From the NCBI GenBank assembly GCA_937139155.1, contig CAKZPI010000022.1, positions 62,001-126,000 on the forward strand: a stretch of DNA of 64,000 nt, read 5' to 3'. Source of the DNA: an uncultured Flavobacteriales bacterium (GTDB lineage Bacteria; Bacteroidota; Bacteroidia; Flavobacteriales; JBLHRE01). Positions 16,759 through 25,120 of this stretch are shown here, in pieces. Position 1 is the first letter of the stretch. The number at the start of each line of letters is the position of its first letter. A model generated the notes under the pieces. It saw nothing but the letters and a program-made list of their open reading frames with translations, ran no database searches and was not told the origin of the DNA. The position numbers were made by a program, and so were the translations under genes.

Positions 16759-19575
16759 TTGAATATCAAGGCGTTTACATCCAGTTTTTGGCTGACCATT
16801 TCAGCCTGCTTCCTTTTGGTTTCCTGTTCAACCGAGAAGGACGCTTGGCTGAACCGGACATTCCATCAGACCACGGCAAAATACAATGGTTATTTCAATG
16901 CCGGCGAGTCTTTCAAAGAGGGTCTTAGGGTTTTGGATCGGGGGCATCAAGATGATTTTTCCCAGATTTTGCCCGTGTTAAAAACCGGAGATGAGCGGGC
17001 AGCACAATCTATTTACTCTTACATGGATGAGGCCATTTCAAAATGTGCCAATGTAATCCAGTACCACTCCATGGTAATTCGCCGTAAGGAAAAGAATAAA
17101 TGGATTGATGAAAACTACCTACTGATTGGGAAAGCCCGTTTTTTCAAACAAGAATACCTTTCTTCCCTTGAGGCCTTTGATTTCGTGATTCGAAAATACC
17201 CCAAGTCGAACTCAGCCAATGAAGCCCGGATATGGTTGGCAAGAGCCCATATGAAGTTGGGCAATATGAATACGGTTATGACGGAGCTTGAGTTCATGGC
17301 CGATCAAAAAGATTTTCCGAAAAAACATAGAGAAGACTTGTATGCCGCTTTGGCGGATGCCGAAATCATTCGAGGTAACTATGTAGATGCAAGTCGACAC
17401 CTTAGACGGGCGCTTGAGTATGCGCGAAAAAAGGACAAGAAAATACGGTATACCTACATCTTAGCTCAGCTCAATCAAGAATTAAATGAGTATACCATTG
17501 CCTCGGGGCTGTATCGGAAAGTGGCTCGCATGAATCCGCCCTATGAGTTTGTTTTCAATGCGAAGATTGCCCGAGCCATGTCTTTTGACGTTTATTCAAA
17601 GAACCCTTCCGAGATCATTGAAGAGCTTGAAAAAATGCTCAAAGACGATAAGAACATTGACTACCTAGATCAGGTTTATTTCGCTTTGGCGGATGTGTAC
17701 TTGCGACAAGGAAACAAAGGGGCAGGAATAGAAAACCTAAGGCTTTCCATAAAGTACAACAAAGGGAATATGCAGCAGCTGGGGATGGCTCATTTCACCC
17801 TTGGAGAGCTTTATTTTGATCAAAGGCGATACGTGAATGCTCAGGCCTATTATGATTCTGCATCTACCTCCTTTTCTGCTGAACATGAGCTTTATACCGA
17901 GGCTGTGGTGAAGAAAAACTCTCTAAGTGATTTGGTGGATTATGTCCAAACCATTGCAAGGGAAGACAGCCTTCAAAGCTTGGCCCTCATGAGTGAGTCT
18001 GAACGAAACCGGGCAATTGACCAAATCATTGAAGAAGTAGAGCGGAAAGAAGCCGAAAAGCAGGCGGCCCAAAATGATCCCTTTGCCTTGCAACCAGGAA
18101 GAAACCAAGGGGGGAATAGGAATACCGGTGGAGATTGGTATTTCTACAATCCTTCGGCCATGAGTCTGGGCTTTTCTGACTTTAGAAGGAAATGGGGAAA
18201 TCGGAAGCTGGAAGACCACTGGCGAAGAAAGGATAAACAGTCAAACATAGATTTTCAGACCGAAGAAGTGGCTGACACCAGCCAAGTACAAGCAGATGCC
18301 AACCGGGTAACCGATCCGAAAAAAAGAGATTTCTACCTACAAGACATTCCCCTAGACAAAGAAAAAATGCAGGCTTCTGAACTCCGAATGGAGGAGGCTT
18401 ATTACCGTCTGGGGATTATTTACAAAGACAAGCTTCAAGATTACCGGGCAGCAATTTCTACCTTTGAAAAATTGATTGAAACCTTCCCGGGCTCAGTTTA
18501 CGAGCTAAGGGCCTATTATTACTTGTATACCTTATACGATAAGGTTGGGTTTAGGAAGGAAAAAGACAATTATGAGGCCAAGATTTTGGATGAATACCCT
18601 AAATCTGAAATCGCACAATTGATAAGAGACCCTGAGTATTTCACCAAATCAAAACCGAACAATCAGCGGGCGGAAAAGGCTTATCAAAAGGCTTTCAGGG
18701 CTTATGAAAATGGAAGAATTGATTCCGTTTTGAACGCCTGCACAAGGGCTGAAATGGAGTTTCAAGACCACCCGATACTGCCAAAATTCGCCCTTCTGAA
18801 AGCCTTGGCCCTTGGAAAGAAGTACGGAAAAGAAACCCTTTCTTCTGAGCTCCAGTTGGTGGTTTCAGCACATAACGGCCATGAGGTGGCCACGGAAGCT
18901 GCCCGCCTGGTTTCCATTCTAGGTCAAATTGAGGTTCAACCCGAGCCAAAGCCAGAACAAGGAACGGTGAATCAAGAAGAAGGCGCAAGCAAGGGCAACC
19001 AAACCGACTCGACCCAAGTTGCTGAACTTGACGCTAAAGACCCAAGAAGCCAGGAGGAAGGAAGTGAAGAGAAAGGTCAAGACCTGCCTTCAGAAGAGGA
19101 AGCTAAGGGTCAGGAAGAAGTAGAGGATAGCGAGAAAGGGCAAGGCCAAGAAGCAGAGGCCAGTAATGAGCCCGTGGTGCCGGATAATTCGCCCTATAGT
19201 TTCAAAGAAAAGGAAGACTATAACTACATCTTGATATTGCCGGCCAATGAAGGGAAAGTGGATCGTCTTAAGGCCGCTTATTCAGACTTTAATCAAGAGA
19301 AGTTTTCATTGGAGACTTTGGTGATTCGAAACTTCTTACTCGGACAAGAATATCAATTGGTAACCATTCGTGGACTGAAAAATGCCAAGGATGCTATGCG
19401 CTATTTTTCGGGAGTAAAAAATGACCCAAAGCTGGCGCAAATGCTTGATGAGGTTGACTTTAAGCATTTTGTTATATCACAATCTAATTTCGGAACCTTC
19501 TATGCAAAACGGGATATTTTAGGATATCAGGCGTTTTTTGAATCAGCATTATTACCTTTGCAATCTGGAAATTAA
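16759..19575 (+). CDS. porW: T9SS lipoprotein PorW/SprE-like, TPR-rich
   Basis: A 938-residue lipoprotein. Translation most likely starts at TTG 16759, because this gives a clean lipoprotein signal peptide with lipobox LLVSC and there is no nearby in-frame ATG. The mature start (STEKDAWLNRTFHQTTAKYN) and its many TPR-type helical pairs over about residues 60-400 and 540-720 match the SprE/PorW family, which bridges the T9SS motor to the outer-membrane components and is needed for secretion and gliding. Residues about 720-810 are an acidic, Glu/Gln-rich low-complexity insert. The last 120 residues form the conserved C-terminal domain (YNYILILPANEGKVDRLK onward). Its presence fits the four T9SS cargo genes in this window. 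Confidence 0.85.
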   Translation: MNIKAFTSSFWLTISACFLLVSCSTEKDAWLNRTFHQTTAKYNGYFNAGESFKEGLRVLDRGHQDDFSQILPVLKTGDERAAQSIYSYMDEAISKCANVIQYHSMVIRRKEKNKWIDENYLLIGKARFFKQEYLSSLEAFDFVIRKYPKSNSANEARIWLARAHMKLGNMNTVMTELEFMADQKDFPKKHREDLYAALADAEIIRGNYVDASRHLRRALEYARKKDKKIRYTYILAQLNQELNEYTIASGLYRKVARMNPPYEFVFNAKIARAMSFDVYSKNPSEIIEELEKMLKDDKNIDYLDQVYFALADVYLRQGNKGAGIENLRLSIKYNKGNMQQLGMAHFTLGELYFDQRRYVNAQAYYDSASTSFSAEHELYTEAVVKKNSLSDLVDYVQTIAREDSLQSLALMSESERNRAIDQIIEEVERKEAEKQAAQNDPFALQPGRNQGGNRNTGGDWYFYNPSAMSLGFSDFRRKWGNRKLEDHWRRKDKQSNIDFQTEEVADTSQVQADANRVTDPKKRDFYLQDIPLDKEKMQASELRMEEAYYRLGIIYKDKLQDYRAAISTFEKLIETFPGSVYELRAYYYLYTLYDKVGFRKEKDNYEAKILDEYPKSEIAQLIRDPEYFTKSKPNNQRAEKAYQKAFRAYENGRIDSVLNACTRAEMEFQDHPILPKFALLKALALGKKYGKETLSSELQLVVSAHNGHEVATEAARLVSILGQIEVQPEPKPEQGTVNQEEGASKGNQTDSTQVAELDAKDPRSQEEGSEEKGQDLPSEEEAKGQEEVEDSEKGQGQEAEASNEPVVPDNSPYSFKEKEDYNYILILPANEGKVDRLKAAYSDFNQEKFSLETLVIRNFLLGQEYQLVTIRGLKNAKDAMRYFSGVKNDPKLAQMLDEVDFKHFVISQSNFGTFYAKRDILGYQAFFESALLPLQSGN

Positions 19576-19592
19576 GACAATACACTATTGAA

Positions 19593-19994
19593 ATGGCTAT
19601 GTCAAAGCAAAACAATCAGAATTTACCCATTAACTTAATCGCAGGTGGGACAAAGATCCACGGAGACATTGTGTCCGATGGAGATGTGAGAATCGACGGA
19701 AATCTTCAAGGGAAAATAGTTTCCAAAGGAAGGGTAGTTGTGGGTCCGACCGGCCATGTATCTGGAAAAATCAACTGCAAAAGCGCAGACATTTCAGGTA
19801 GGGTGGAAGCCGAAGTAAAGGTTTCTGAAATTTTAACCTTGAAAGCTTCTGCAAAATTGATTGGAGACATCAATGTAAACAAGTTGGCCATTGAGCCGGG
19901 AGCAAGCTTCAGCGGAAACTGCTCAATGGGCGGAATGGTTAAAGACTTCAGCTCGAACGGGGTTTCTTCTCATAAAGTAAAAGAAACGGCCTAA
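19593..19994 (+). CDS. bactofilin (polymer-forming cytoskeletal protein)
   Basis: A 133-residue protein with the right-handed beta-helix of bactofilins. Short repeats such as GTKIHGDIVSDGDVRIDG and LQGKIVSKGRVVVG run through residues 17-115, flanked by short disordered tails. Bactofilins polymerise without nucleotide and often position peptidoglycan hydrolases; here an M23 peptidase lies just across the divergent promoter. It follows the porW-like gene by 17 bases, so the two are probably one transcript. ATG 19593 is used; a second ATG two codons later is equally possible. A terminator follows. Confidence 0.93.
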   Translation: MAMSKQNNQNLPINLIAGGTKIHGDIVSDGDVRIDGNLQGKIVSKGRVVVGPTGHVSGKINCKSADISGRVEAEVKVSEILTLKASAKLIGDINVNKLAIEPGASFSGNCSMGGMVKDFSSNGVSSHKVKETA

Positions 19995-20017
19995 GCGAGG
20001 TAGTACCATATTTTGAA

Positions 20018-20048
20018 AGAGAGGGCCTTGGTCCTCTTTTTTGTTTTT
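20018..20048 (+). terminator. rho-independent terminator after the bactofilin gene
   Basis: AGAGGGC pairs with GTCCTCT (one G-T wobble) around a CTTG loop, followed by a run rich in T (TTTTTTGTTTTT). It lies about 25 bases after the bactofilin stop and closes the porW-bactofilin transcript. Confidence 0.85.
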
Positions 20049-20054
20049 AATCCA

Positions 20055-20615
20055 GCGGGAATAGGTACTAGGAAATAGGTACTAGGTAATAGGAATTTTG
20101 ACTCTACCTGAAACTCTTCACCTAAACAGGAGTGACTAGTGACTAGTGACTAGTGACTGGAAAGGCTGATATTCAGGGTCTTTACACCTAAACGACTAAA
20201 CAACTCTATCAACCATAAACCCTCAACCATCAACTCTGAGTGACTAGTGACTAGTGACTAGTGACTGGAAAGGCTGATATTCAGGGGTTTGCACTTAAGT
20301 CAGTCAATATCCGTTTGGGGTACTAGGAAATCGGTATTTGGAACTAGGTGGTTTAACTCTACCCGAAATTAATCACCTAAACGCCTCAACAACTAAACGC
20401 CTTAACAAATCCATCAACTATAAACTCTCAACTATAAACTCTGAGTGACTAGTGACTAGTGACTGGTGACTGGAATGCCTGATATTCAGGGGTGTTACAC
20501 TTAATTCAGCCAGTATTCGTTTGGGGTACTAGGAAATAGGTATTTGGAACTAGGTGGTTTAACTCTACCCTTAATTCATCACCTCAACGCCTCAACAACT
20601 CAACATCTCAACAGG
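20055..20615 (+). repeat. composite intergenic repeat cluster, left of the toxin-antitoxin pair
   Basis: This fills most of the 738-base gap between bactofilin and the antitoxin. The composite unit is about 206 bases long (GGGGTACTAGG landmarks start at 20317 and 20523) and consists of: a GGTACTAGGAAATAGG/GGAACTAGGTGG block, a TTTAACTCTACCC block, a block of CTCAAC/CTAAACGC near-repeats, a tandem TGACTAG array ending in TGACTGG, and a GATATTCAGG block. Heptamer arrays are at 20133-20160, 20241-20268 and 20446-20473, four units each. There is no open reading frame of note. The last 115 bases before the antitoxin are not repeat and should contain its promoter. Confidence 0.9.
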
Positions 20616-20732
20616 AGTGACATTTGAATTTCCTCGATTTAATAATTGCCTTGGAATAGAAGGCATGGGGCTGCTTGGATGGGGGGGATGGAAAACGTAT
20701 ATTTACAATAGGCTAATTGTAAAATTGCTGTT

Positions 20733-21212
20733 ATGGACGTAGATGCATCTAAAAATCCTTTTAAGGGAAAGACTGAAAAAAGGCGTGTTTCTGAGTATCC
20801 AGTTCGGTTTTCACCGGCATGGGTGGTAGGAAATCACAAGGAAGCACCTGGTTACAATATGGAATTAATTGACCGGATCCGCTTGGGAGTTAAAAAATCT
20901 GATTGGAAGGAGTTGATTCAACGAATTGGGCATACTGAAAAGGAGCTGGAAGGGCTTCTACCTGCGTCCATCAGCAGCATGCAGAAAAAGAAGGTTTATG
21001 GGAAGGAAACCTCAGAGCGCATCTATGAATTGGCCAAACTTTACGGGCTGGGGTATGAGGTCTTTGACACCAAAGAAGACTTTAAGGGGTGGTTAATGAG
21101 TCCGTCCAAGGCCTTTGGCGGGAAATGCCCTTTTGATTTGCTAGACAGCAGCTTCGGCTTTGAGCTCGTTGAGCAGGAAATTATTCGAATTCAATACAAT
21201 GTATACAGCTAA
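20733..21212 (+). CDS. antitoxin of a RES/Xre type II toxin-antitoxin pair
   Basis: A 159-residue protein matching the Xre/MbcA/ParS-type antitoxins paired with RES toxins. The N-terminal 40 residues are variable; residues about 45-105 form the Xre-like helical region (LIDRIRLGVKKSDWKELIQR, then SISSMQKKKVYGKETSERIY). The C-terminal toxin-binding domain spans about 105-159, with FDTKEDFKGWLMSPSKAFGG and PFDLLDSSFGFELVEQEI. It would neutralise the RES enzyme and repress its own operon. Its last codon overlaps the toxin start (TAATG). Repeat clusters flank the pair on both sides. Confidence 0.93.
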   Translation: MDVDASKNPFKGKTEKRRVSEYPVRFSPAWVVGNHKEAPGYNMELIDRIRLGVKKSDWKELIQRIGHTEKELEGLLPASISSMQKKKVYGKETSERIYELAKLYGLGYEVFDTKEDFKGWLMSPSKAFGGKCPFDLLDSSFGFELVEQEIIRIQYNVYS

Positions 21213-21676
21213 TGTTTGTTTATCGAATAGCACATTCGAAATACAAGCAGTACACACTTAGTGGAATAGGGTCTGAAAAGGTTGGAGGACGATGGAATGA
21301 GGTAGGAACCAGAGCCGTGTATTGCTCAGAGAACATTTCACTGGCTTTACTTGAGTACTTCATCCACTCTGATCGGGTGTCAAGTTTGCCCAAAGAAATA
21401 TTGGTTGCAAAAATTCACATCCCCGAAAACTTCCCCATCCTTTCTCTTAAAGGTCTCCCAAAGGAATGGAACCAATATCCCTATACGTCGAAAACCACCA
21501 GAATTTTTAGTGAAAAGGTGAAGGATCCAGGCTTTTTCGCCTTAGAAGTTCCGTCTTCCATTGTCGGCCTTGAATTCAATTATGTCTTAAACCCTCTTTA
21601 CCCAAAATTTGGTCAGGTTCAAATTGATCGTTTCTTTAAAGTCCCTGTAGACCCGAGGTTGAGTAAACAAAAATGA
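21212..21676 (+). CDS. RES-domain toxin (NAD+-degrading)
   Basis: A 154-residue RES domain protein. The family's conserved core is visible in GGRWNEVGTRAVYCSE (Arg27, Tyr37, Ser39) followed by Glu48 in SLALLE. Characterised RES toxins (MbcT and relatives) degrade NAD+ by phosphorolysis or hydrolysis, stopping growth. Length is typical for a stand-alone toxin. It is translationally coupled to the antitoxin upstream. A repeat cluster begins about 60 bases after its stop, and no terminator hairpin with a T tract is apparent there. Confidence 0.93.
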   Translation: MFVYRIAHSKYKQYTLSGIGSEKVGGRWNEVGTRAVYCSENISLALLEYFIHSDRVSSLPKEILVAKIHIPENFPILSLKGLPKEWNQYPYTSKTTRIFSEKVKDPGFFALEVPSSIVGLEFNYVLNPLYPKFGQVQIDRFFKVPVDPRLSKQK

Positions 21677-21734
21677 GAGGAGGAGTAATTATTTGATGGG
21701 GCTTGTAGTGAATTACCACCAAGAATTAACCCAC

Positions 21735-22458
21735 CGTGAGGGAATCGGGAATTGGGAATCGGGAACCGAGGTTGACTTTACCTGAAACTCTTCACCTAAA
21801 CGACTCAACAGGGGTGACTAGTGACTAGTGACTAGTGACTGGATGTGCTGAAAATGAATCTCTTAGGCCCTGAGCTAGCCAACAGCGAATAGCTAAAAGC
21901 CAGCAGCCTTTTGAGGTACTAGGGAATAGGCACTTGGAACTAGGTGGTTTAACTCTACCCGATATTAATCATCTAAACGCCTCAACGACTCAACAACTAA
22001 ACGTCTCAACAATTCCCTCAACTATAAACTCTGAGTGACTAGTGACTGGTGACTGGAGGGCTTGATATTCAGCGTCTTTACACCTAATCCAGCCAATAGC
22101 CAATAGCGAAAAGCCAACATCCTTTTGAGGTACTAGGGAATAGGTATTTGGAACTAGGTGGTTTAACTCTACCCGAAATTAATCATCTAAACGCCTCAAC
22201 AACTAAACGCCTCAACAATTCCCTCAACTATAAACTCTCAACCATCAACTCTGAGTGACTAGTGACTAGTGACTAGTGACTAGTGACTGGAGGGTCTGAT
22301 ATTCAGAGGTTTTACGCATAAATCAGCCAATAGCCGTTTGGGGTACTAGGAAATCGGTATTTGGAACTAGGTGGTTTAACTCTACCCGAAATTAATCATC
22401 TAAACGCCTCAACGACTAAACGCCTCAACTATAAACTCTCAACTATAAACCATAAACT
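21735..22458 (+). repeat. composite intergenic repeat cluster, right of the toxin-antitoxin pair
   Basis: This occupies nearly all of the 785-base gap between the toxin and the end of pyk. It has the same block order as the left cluster, with periods of 213-214 bases (landmarks at 21913, 22127 and 22340). Heptamer arrays are at 21815-21842 (four units), 22036-22056 (three) and 22256-22290 (five). In every array the final one or two units are TGACTGG. Extra short blocks, such as CAGCCAATAGCCAATAGCG, vary between copies. It runs up to within a few bases of the pyk stop, so the pyk transcript would read into it. No gene is seen. Confidence 0.9.
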
Positions 22459-22461
22459 AGT

Positions 22462-23889
22462 TTAGAAGATCTCTGAAATCTTCAACATATTGGTCATTCC
22501 TTTATCCGTAATGGGCATGCTGGCAATGTTAATTACCAAATCACCTGGGTCTACGTAACCGGCTTCTTTGAGACGGTTTTTAATGTCTTTAATGGTATCG
22601 TCAGTGCTTTCAAATTTATCGTAATAAAAGACTTGGGTTCCCCATAATAGGCTAAGACTGGTTAAAATGGTTTTGTTGTGGGTGAACACAAAGACGCTGG
22701 AAGAAGGCCTATGGCTTGAAATCTTGAATCCGGTATAGCCTGAATGGGTCATGGTAATGATTGCCTTGGCTCGTACCTGGTCGGCAATTCGGGTTGAATT
22801 GTAGCAAATGGCATCGGTGATGTAACGGTCATTTCTTCGAACAGGCGGATTATCATCCCTTCGCAATTCACCAGTTTCTTCAACCTCCATGATGATTTTA
22901 TACATGGCCTGAATCACCTCTTTAGGATATTTTCCCACGGAAGTTTCTCCACTCAACATAACCGCATCAGCACCATCAAGCACAGAATTGGCTACATCGT
23001 TTACCTCCGCTCGGGTGGGGGTCATGCTTTCAATCATGCTCTCCATCATTTGGGTAGCAATGATTACAGGCTTACCTGCCCTTCGACAAAGGAGTACGAG
23101 CTCCTTTTGAAGCACTGGCACCTCTTGCATCGGGATTTCGATGCCCAGGTCACCTCTTGCCACCATTAACCCGTCGGTCTCTCTTAAAATGGCCCTGATG
23201 TCGTTTACGGCCTCAGGTTTCTCAATTTTCGAGATAATTCTGGCACTTGAGTTTCTGGATTCAATTACCTCCCGTAGCTCTTTTACATCCTTAGAAGACC
23301 GCACAAAAGAAAGCCCAATCCACTCGATTTCCTCCTCAAGAGCTACCTCAAGGTCAGCTAAGTCTTTTTCTGTAAGGCAAGGAATAGAGACTTTGGTATT
23401 GGGTAGGTTAACCCCTTTATTAGACTTCAAGGCTCCACCTTGCACCACTTTAGCAATTACTGAGTCTTGCTTGGTAACTCGAACCACTTCCATAAGCAGT
23501 TTTCCGTCATCCAATAAGATACGCTCTCCGGGCTTAACATCCTTCGGGAATGTTTCATAACTCATATAAACCGATTTTGAGTTTCCAACAAATTCGGCTT
23601 TGGTTTTGAATTCAACTTCCTGTCCGGGTTCGACTACCGTACCTGGCTCTACCTGTCCAATTCGAAGCTTGGGCCCTTGTAGGTCGGCAAGAATGGCAAC
23701 GGTGGTATTGAGTTCGTCGTTAAGCTCCCGTACGGTTTGAACAATTTCCCGGGCTGCATCGTGACTAGAGTGCGAGAAATTAATTCGGGCCACATTTAGG
23801 CCTTCTTTGATAAGCTCCCTTAAAACCTCCTTATCTGAAGAGGCGGGTCCGAGGGTAGCTACTATTTTGGTTCTATTATTAATCTTCAT
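22462..23889 (-). CDS. pyk: pyruvate kinase
   Basis: A 475-residue glycolytic enzyme converting phosphoenolpyruvate and ADP to pyruvate and ATP. Visible signatures are RTKIVATLGPASS at the start, INFSHS, the active-site ISKIEKPEAV, GDLGIEIP, ATQMMESM and PTRAEVNDVANSVLDGADA. Length is normal. The start overlaps the end of the upstream IPExxxVDY-type gene by 11 bases, so it is translated as part of the rnc cluster. Downstream is the composite repeat cluster rather than a simple terminator. Confidence 0.98.
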   Translation of the reverse strand: MKINNRTKIVATLGPASSDKEVLRELIKEGLNVARINFSHSSHDAAREIVQTVRELNDELNTTVAILADLQGPKLRIGQVEPGTVVEPGQEVEFKTKAEFVGNSKSVYMSYETFPKDVKPGERILLDDGKLLMEVVRVTKQDSVIAKVVQGGALKSNKGVNLPNTKVSIPCLTEKDLADLEVALEEEIEWIGLSFVRSSKDVKELREVIESRNSSARIISKIEKPEAVNDIRAILRETDGLMVARGDLGIEIPMQEVPVLQKELVLLCRRAGKPVIIATQMMESMIESMTPTRAEVNDVANSVLDGADAVMLSGETSVGKYPKEVIQAMYKIIMEVEETGELRRDDNPPVRRNDRYITDAICYNSTRIADQVRAKAIITMTHSGYTGFKISSHRPSSSVFVFTHNKTILTSLSLLWGTQVFYYDKFESTDDTIKDIKNRLKEAGYVDPGDLVINIASMPITDKGMTNMLKISEIF

Positions 23890-24367
23890 GTAAAAAGTAC
23901 AAATGTTCTTTATGTTTCAGTCCTTCTGCATCAATTGTGTAAGCAGTAATTACGGACGAAATGGATTTAAGTTGTTTCACCATGGATCCTATCAGGGCCG
24001 GATTGCAGTCATCCATGGTTTGAATGAAGTAATCAGCTTGTTGATGGTCTTGGACCAAATAGGTCTTCCGGGTGCCGGAGTCTGTAAATAGTTCACCATC
24101 TTTTGCGTCAGACTTGGCTGAGAATTTATTGGCCACAAGGTACCAATCCATCATCATTTCCTCGTCTTTAAACTCGTAAAGGGCAAAATTTGAACGAAGT
24201 TCCGTTTTTCGATCGTAAAATTCAACGTCTTTTTCAGCCCTTGAAAAATAGCAGTGGGTGGCCTGATTGATTAGAAAAGCCATCCGGTAGTTTGGTTCAG
24301 GACAAATAATGCCGATCAACTGTACCGGAAAATCATCTTCCAATTCTAAGACCAGAGGTTTCGCCAT
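23879..24367 (-). CDS. IPExxxVDY family protein
   Basis: A 162-residue soluble protein of the Bacteroidota-restricted family found between rnc and pyk. It starts MAKPLVLELEDDFPVQLIGI, has a central NQATHCYFSRAEKDVEFYD stretch, and a C-terminal YFIQTMDDCNPALIGSMV region where the name-giving motif would lie; that motif is not conserved here. The function of the family is unknown. Gene order rnc - this gene - pyk, with an 11-base overlap into pyk, is what makes the identification reasonable. Confidence 0.75.
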   Translation of the reverse strand: MAKPLVLELEDDFPVQLIGIICPEPNYRMAFLINQATHCYFSRAEKDVEFYDRKTELRSNFALYEFKDEEMMMDWYLVANKFSAKSDAKDGELFTDSGTRKTYLVQDHQQADYFIQTMDDCNPALIGSMVKQLKSISSVITAYTIDAEGLKHKEHLYFLHED

Positions 24368-24388
24368 GGGGCTAATGTACGGAGAAAC

Positions 24389-25114
24389 CTAAACAGGCTT
24401 CTCTTCTAAGATTACCTTTTGGTAAAATTTCTCAGCGGCAATTTCTTCGGCCTCTTTAATGGTTTTAGCCTTACCAATGCTTTTGGGCTCACCACCAATC
24501 ATTGCTTGAATGGAATAGACCTTGTTGTGGGGCTCACCGTCTTCCTTTATAAGTTTGAATTTGACCAGGGTTTTCGTTTGCTGCCCCCATTCCAATAGCT
24601 TGGCCTTATGAGAAAGAATGGCCCCGTCAATTTCATCGATTAACTCACCTTGATTCAAGATTTTATTGAGCACAAAATCATAGGCACCATCATATCCTTG
24701 ATCGAGATAAACGGCACCTACTAAAGCTTCTAAGGCGTCACCGTAAATGCCTTTCCTCTTTATTTTTCCGCTAAAGGTTTGGTCTACCAAATCGCAGAGC
24801 CCAATGTTTTTGGCAACGATTTGAAGGTGTTTACGAGAAACCAAGGTTGCTCTTGTATGGCTAAGCGAGCCTTCTTTTCGGTCGGGAAATTTATTATATA
24901 GAATGTGAGAAATGATGGCGTCCAAAATGGCATCGCCTAAAAACTCAAGGCGTTCATTGTCGCCATACCTCTTTATTTGCCCATTGGATTGTTGTCCGCG
25001 ATCACGAAGGACAAGTTCAAAATAGGCGTCGTTTTTCGGCCTAAAGCCAAGAATATTAATGTATTCAGGACTAAGCCTAGAACCATTCCGACTACGAAAT
25101 AGCCGCCACTTCAT
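24389..25114 (-). CDS. rnc: ribonuclease III
   Basis: A 241-residue double-strand-specific endoribonuclease. The RNase III signature is visible as ERLEFLGDAILD, and the second catalytic acidic cluster is in GDALEALVGAVYLDQGY. A C-terminal double-stranded RNA-binding domain follows from about residue 170 (KAKLLEWGQQ to AAEKFYQKVI). It processes rRNA precursors and structured RNAs. It lies six bases after fabF, in an acpP-fabF-rnc order common in Bacteroidota and other bacteria. Confidence 0.97.
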   Translation of the reverse strand: MKWRLFRSRNGSRLSPEYINILGFRPKNDAYFELVLRDRGQQSNGQIKRYGDNERLEFLGDAILDAIISHILYNKFPDRKEGSLSHTRATLVSRKHLQIVAKNIGLCDLVDQTFSGKIKRKGIYGDALEALVGAVYLDQGYDGAYDFVLNKILNQGELIDEIDGAILSHKAKLLEWGQQTKTLVKFKLIKEDGEPHNKVYSIQAMIGGEPKSIGKAKTIKEAEEIAAEKFYQKVILEEKPV

Positions 25115-25120
25115 AGGGGC

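Noticed and set aside
20055..22458. Possible CRISPR array
   Set aside because: The copies are composite units of about 206-214 bases without short conserved repeats separated by unique spacers, the heptamer arrays are contiguous, and there are no cas genes.
20055..22458. Possible insertion sequence or transposon
   Set aside because: There is no transposase frame, and I could not find terminal inverted repeats around the toxin-antitoxin pair. Only direct, same-orientation repeats are present.
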